Part shown: positions 62,433 through 64,000 of the stretch, piece after piece
Position numbering within the stretch: the first letter of the stretch is position 1
Layout of the letters: every line of letters begins with the position of its first letter
Source: Tannerella sp.
GTDB lineage: Bacteria; Bacteroidota; Bacteroidia; Bacteroidales; Tannerellaceae
Reading direction: 5' to 3'
Length of the DNA stretch: 64,000 nucleotides
Assembly: GCA_031285685.1 (NCBI GenBank)
Contig: JAITVS010000346.1
Coordinates: 1-64,000 of the forward strand
The notes under the pieces: generated by a model
What the model saw: only the letters and a program-made list of their open reading frames with translations
Databases searched by the model: none
What the model was told of the DNA's origin: nothing
Translations under genes and position numbers: made by a program

Positions 62433-64000
62433 ATGAAGCATTAAATATATTTGGAGTCAGGCATCTTTCTCCGGGGGCTGCATGGCACTTGTTACGCTTT
62501 CTGGAGGAAAAAAATCCCCGGTGTGTGCTGATAGAGGGGCCTTCTGATGCAACTGCATTTATACGTGATATGGCGGCAAAAAATGTAAAGCCGCCTGTTG
62601 CACTACTTGCATACACAACCGAATTGCCTATTGAAACGGTGTTGTATCCGTTTGCCTCTTATTCCCCCGAGTATCAGGCGATATCCTGGGCTGTCAACAA
62701 TCGCAGGGAAGTACGTTTTATAGACCTGCCTTCCGGTCGTATGCTGAAACTCCGTCAGGAACGTCACAGTGAAGAGGATGTGGAAAAAGCAGACGAATTT
62801 TATCGTTATCACAACGGACTTTATGAAAAAGTGGCGGAGCATTCATATGAAGAAGATTATGAAAGTTACTGGGAGCGAAAGTTTGAGCATAACCTGACAG
62901 ACGGAAGTTATAACAAAGGACTGAGTTATCAGTCGGGGCAAATGCGTGAAATGGTCATCAATCGCGAACTGGAGGCGGTACCCTATGATTATTCTTATAA
63001 CCTTATCCGCGAAGCTTATATGCGCCGTGAAATTGCGAATGCAGTTCGTGAGGGATATAAACCGGAAGAAATCGTCGTTATTGTCGGCGCTTATCATGTC
63101 AGCGGTATATGTTCGGATCTTCCTTCCATGAGTGATGAAGAACTGAATAAGATAGCCGAAACTCCTTCGCAGATAACTCTTATGCCGTATTCGTACCTGC
63201 GTTTAAGTAGCCGTACCGGCTATGGCGCCGGTAACCGTGCACCTTATTATTTTGAAATGATGTGGTCTGCGATGGAAGAGAAGCGCCTGGCGGATTTGCC
63301 GGCGATCTATCTTTCAAGGGTTGCGCAATACATGCGTTCCAAGGGATTTAATGCTTCATCTGCAAGTACAATAGAGGCTGTAAGACTTGCAAACGCCTTA
63401 ACTTCCCTGCGTGACGGAGAACTTCCTGTATTGAAAGATTTGCATGATGCCGCAGCGACATGTTTCGGGGGAGGAGAACTATCCGTCGTGGCGGAAGCAT
63501 TGAATAATGCGGATATCGGGACGGCAATAGGCAGCCTGCCGGAAGGAGTCAGCCAGACACCTGTCCAGGAGGATATGGCACAGGAGCTGAGACGTCTGAA
63601 GCTGGTCAATTATAAATCTGCGGTAGCACAGGATCTGACGCTTGATTTGCGTGAAAACCTGAAGGTAAAAACCAGAGAGGCGGCATTTATGGATTTAAAC
63701 CGTTCAACCTTTCTGCATCGTTTACGAGTGCTCGGGATACATTTTGCAGAAAAGCAAAATGTATCACAGGATAGTGCTTCGTGGGCGGAAAAGTGGGTGC
63801 TGCGCTGGACTCCGGAAGTGGAAATCGAAATTGTTGAAGCGAACCTGAAAGGCGAGACGATTGAGATTGCAGCAGCATATCAGTTAAAAGAGCAGTTGAA
63901 TGATTGCACGGATGTATCGTTAGCTGCAAAAATAGTACGTCAGGCGTGTGAATGTCAGTTGACGAATATTTTCGAAAATGCTTTGAGTATCTTACAGCGA
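62429..64000 (+). CDS. DUF5682-family protein, 5' part only
   Basis: An open frame of 524 codons from ATG 62429 to the window end without a stop. It begins IFGVRHLSPGAAWHLLRFLE, ...CVLIEGPSDATAFI, with VIVGAYHVSG near residue 215 and LSRVAQYMR near 295, features I associate with DUF5682, the usual partner of MoxR-vWA modules. The early H/E/H-bearing motifs resemble the TraB/ChaN-type metal-binding fold, so it might be a hydrolase; this is tentative. Translationally coupled to the MoxR gene. Confidence 0.78.
   Translation, partial: MNEALNIFGVRHLSPGAAWHLLRFLEEKNPRCVLIEGPSDATAFIRDMAAKNVKPPVALLAYTTELPIETVLYPFASYSPEYQAISWAVNNRREVRFIDLPSGRMLKLRQERHSEEDVEKADEFYRYHNGLYEKVAEHSYEEDYESYWERKFEHNLTDGSYNKGLSYQSGQMREMVINRELEAVPYDYSYNLIREAYMRREIANAVREGYKPEEIVVIVGAYHVSGICSDLPSMSDEELNKIAETPSQITLMPYSYLRLSSRTGYGAGNRAPYYFEMMWSAMEEKRLADLPAIYLSRVAQYMRSKGFNASSASTIEAVRLANALTSLRDGELPVLKDLHDAAATCFGGGELSVVAEALNNADIGTAIGSLPEGVSQTPVQEDMAQELRRLKLVNYKSAVAQDLTLDLRENLKVKTREAAFMDLNRSTFLHRLRVLGIHFAEKQNVSQDSASWAEKWVLRWTPEVEIEIVEANLKGETIEIAAAYQLKEQLNDCTDVSLAAKIVRQACECQLTNIFENALSILQR

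Overview
The window looks like a chromosomal segment of a member of the Bacteroidales (Bacteroidota). Four observations point there: a compact division and cell-wall (dcw) cluster in the Bacteroidota order without murF or ddl; a glycine-lipid acyltransferase pair; a GG-Bacteroidales type RiPP precursor with its radical SAM partners; and many intergenic -7 boxes of the form TAnnTTTG. The genus cannot be resolved from the sequence alone.

Layout. 1-2.3 kb: the end of an outer-membrane barrel gene, then a three-gene HipB/HipS/HipT-like toxin-antitoxin operon on the minus strand with palindromic operator-like sites. 2.6-7.1 kb: an AspT/YidE-type transporter, a membrane protein, and a secreted GH29 alpha-L-fucosidase broken by a one-base frameshift and cut off from its upstream region by an intact IS5-family element (7.11-8.00 kb). 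8.1-19.1 kb: an AT-rich accessory island with an orphan, divergent OmpR-type regulator; a C39-like/VKOR/thioredoxin membrane protein; a double-glycine precursor peptide followed by a strong hairpin; a radical SAM-SPASM maturase; a second (pseudo-)rSAM-SPASM protein; a polypeptide-GalNAc-transferase-like/LanC-like fusion; a frameshifted lipoprotein; a chimera left by a deletion that joined a C39 peptidase-ABC exporter to an HlyD adaptor; a GT2 glycosyltransferase; and a GT10 fucosyltransferase. The last part is littered with remnants of IS5-, IS21- and IS630-family transposases. The modification genes look intact but dedicated export is destroyed, so this is a partly decayed RiPP locus.

19.9-21.7 kb: glsA-glsB (glycine lipid synthesis). 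21.9-36.8 kb: rsmH-ftsL-ftsI-murE-mraY-murD-ftsW-murG-murC-ftsQ-ftsA-ftsZ, all on the plus strand and tightly packed; mraZ is not seen upstream. 36.8-42.4 kb: the glycine cleavage genes gcvT, gcvH, gcvPA and gcvPB, then a lipoate ligase that can load GcvH. 42.4-46.0 kb: intergenic repeats, a methyltransferase-GrpB fusion, a truncated HAD gene, a lipoprotein, two small membrane proteins and two small coupled genes.

46.1-57.7 kb: housekeeping and regulatory genes: RluF-type pseudouridine synthase, lipoprotein M1 aminopeptidase, PanE-like reductase, a GNAT/RLAN-ATP-grasp pair, a PepSY-like lipoprotein with a convergent two-component system and a small secreted PepSY-like protein, and a formate/nitrite-type channel. 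57.8-64 kb: a co-directional operon of a SWIM zinc-finger protein, a HEAT-repeat protein, a MoxR AAA+ ATPase and a DUF5682-like protein that runs off the window. This is a poorly understood MoxR-type module whose next gene would be expected to carry a vWA domain.

The strongest candidates for a little-described system are the glyco/LanC-equipped rSAM RiPP island and the SWIM-HEAT-MoxR-DUF5682 operon. Caution: two independent one-base losses in A-runs (fucosidase and lipoprotein) could be homopolymer errors of the assembly rather than biology.
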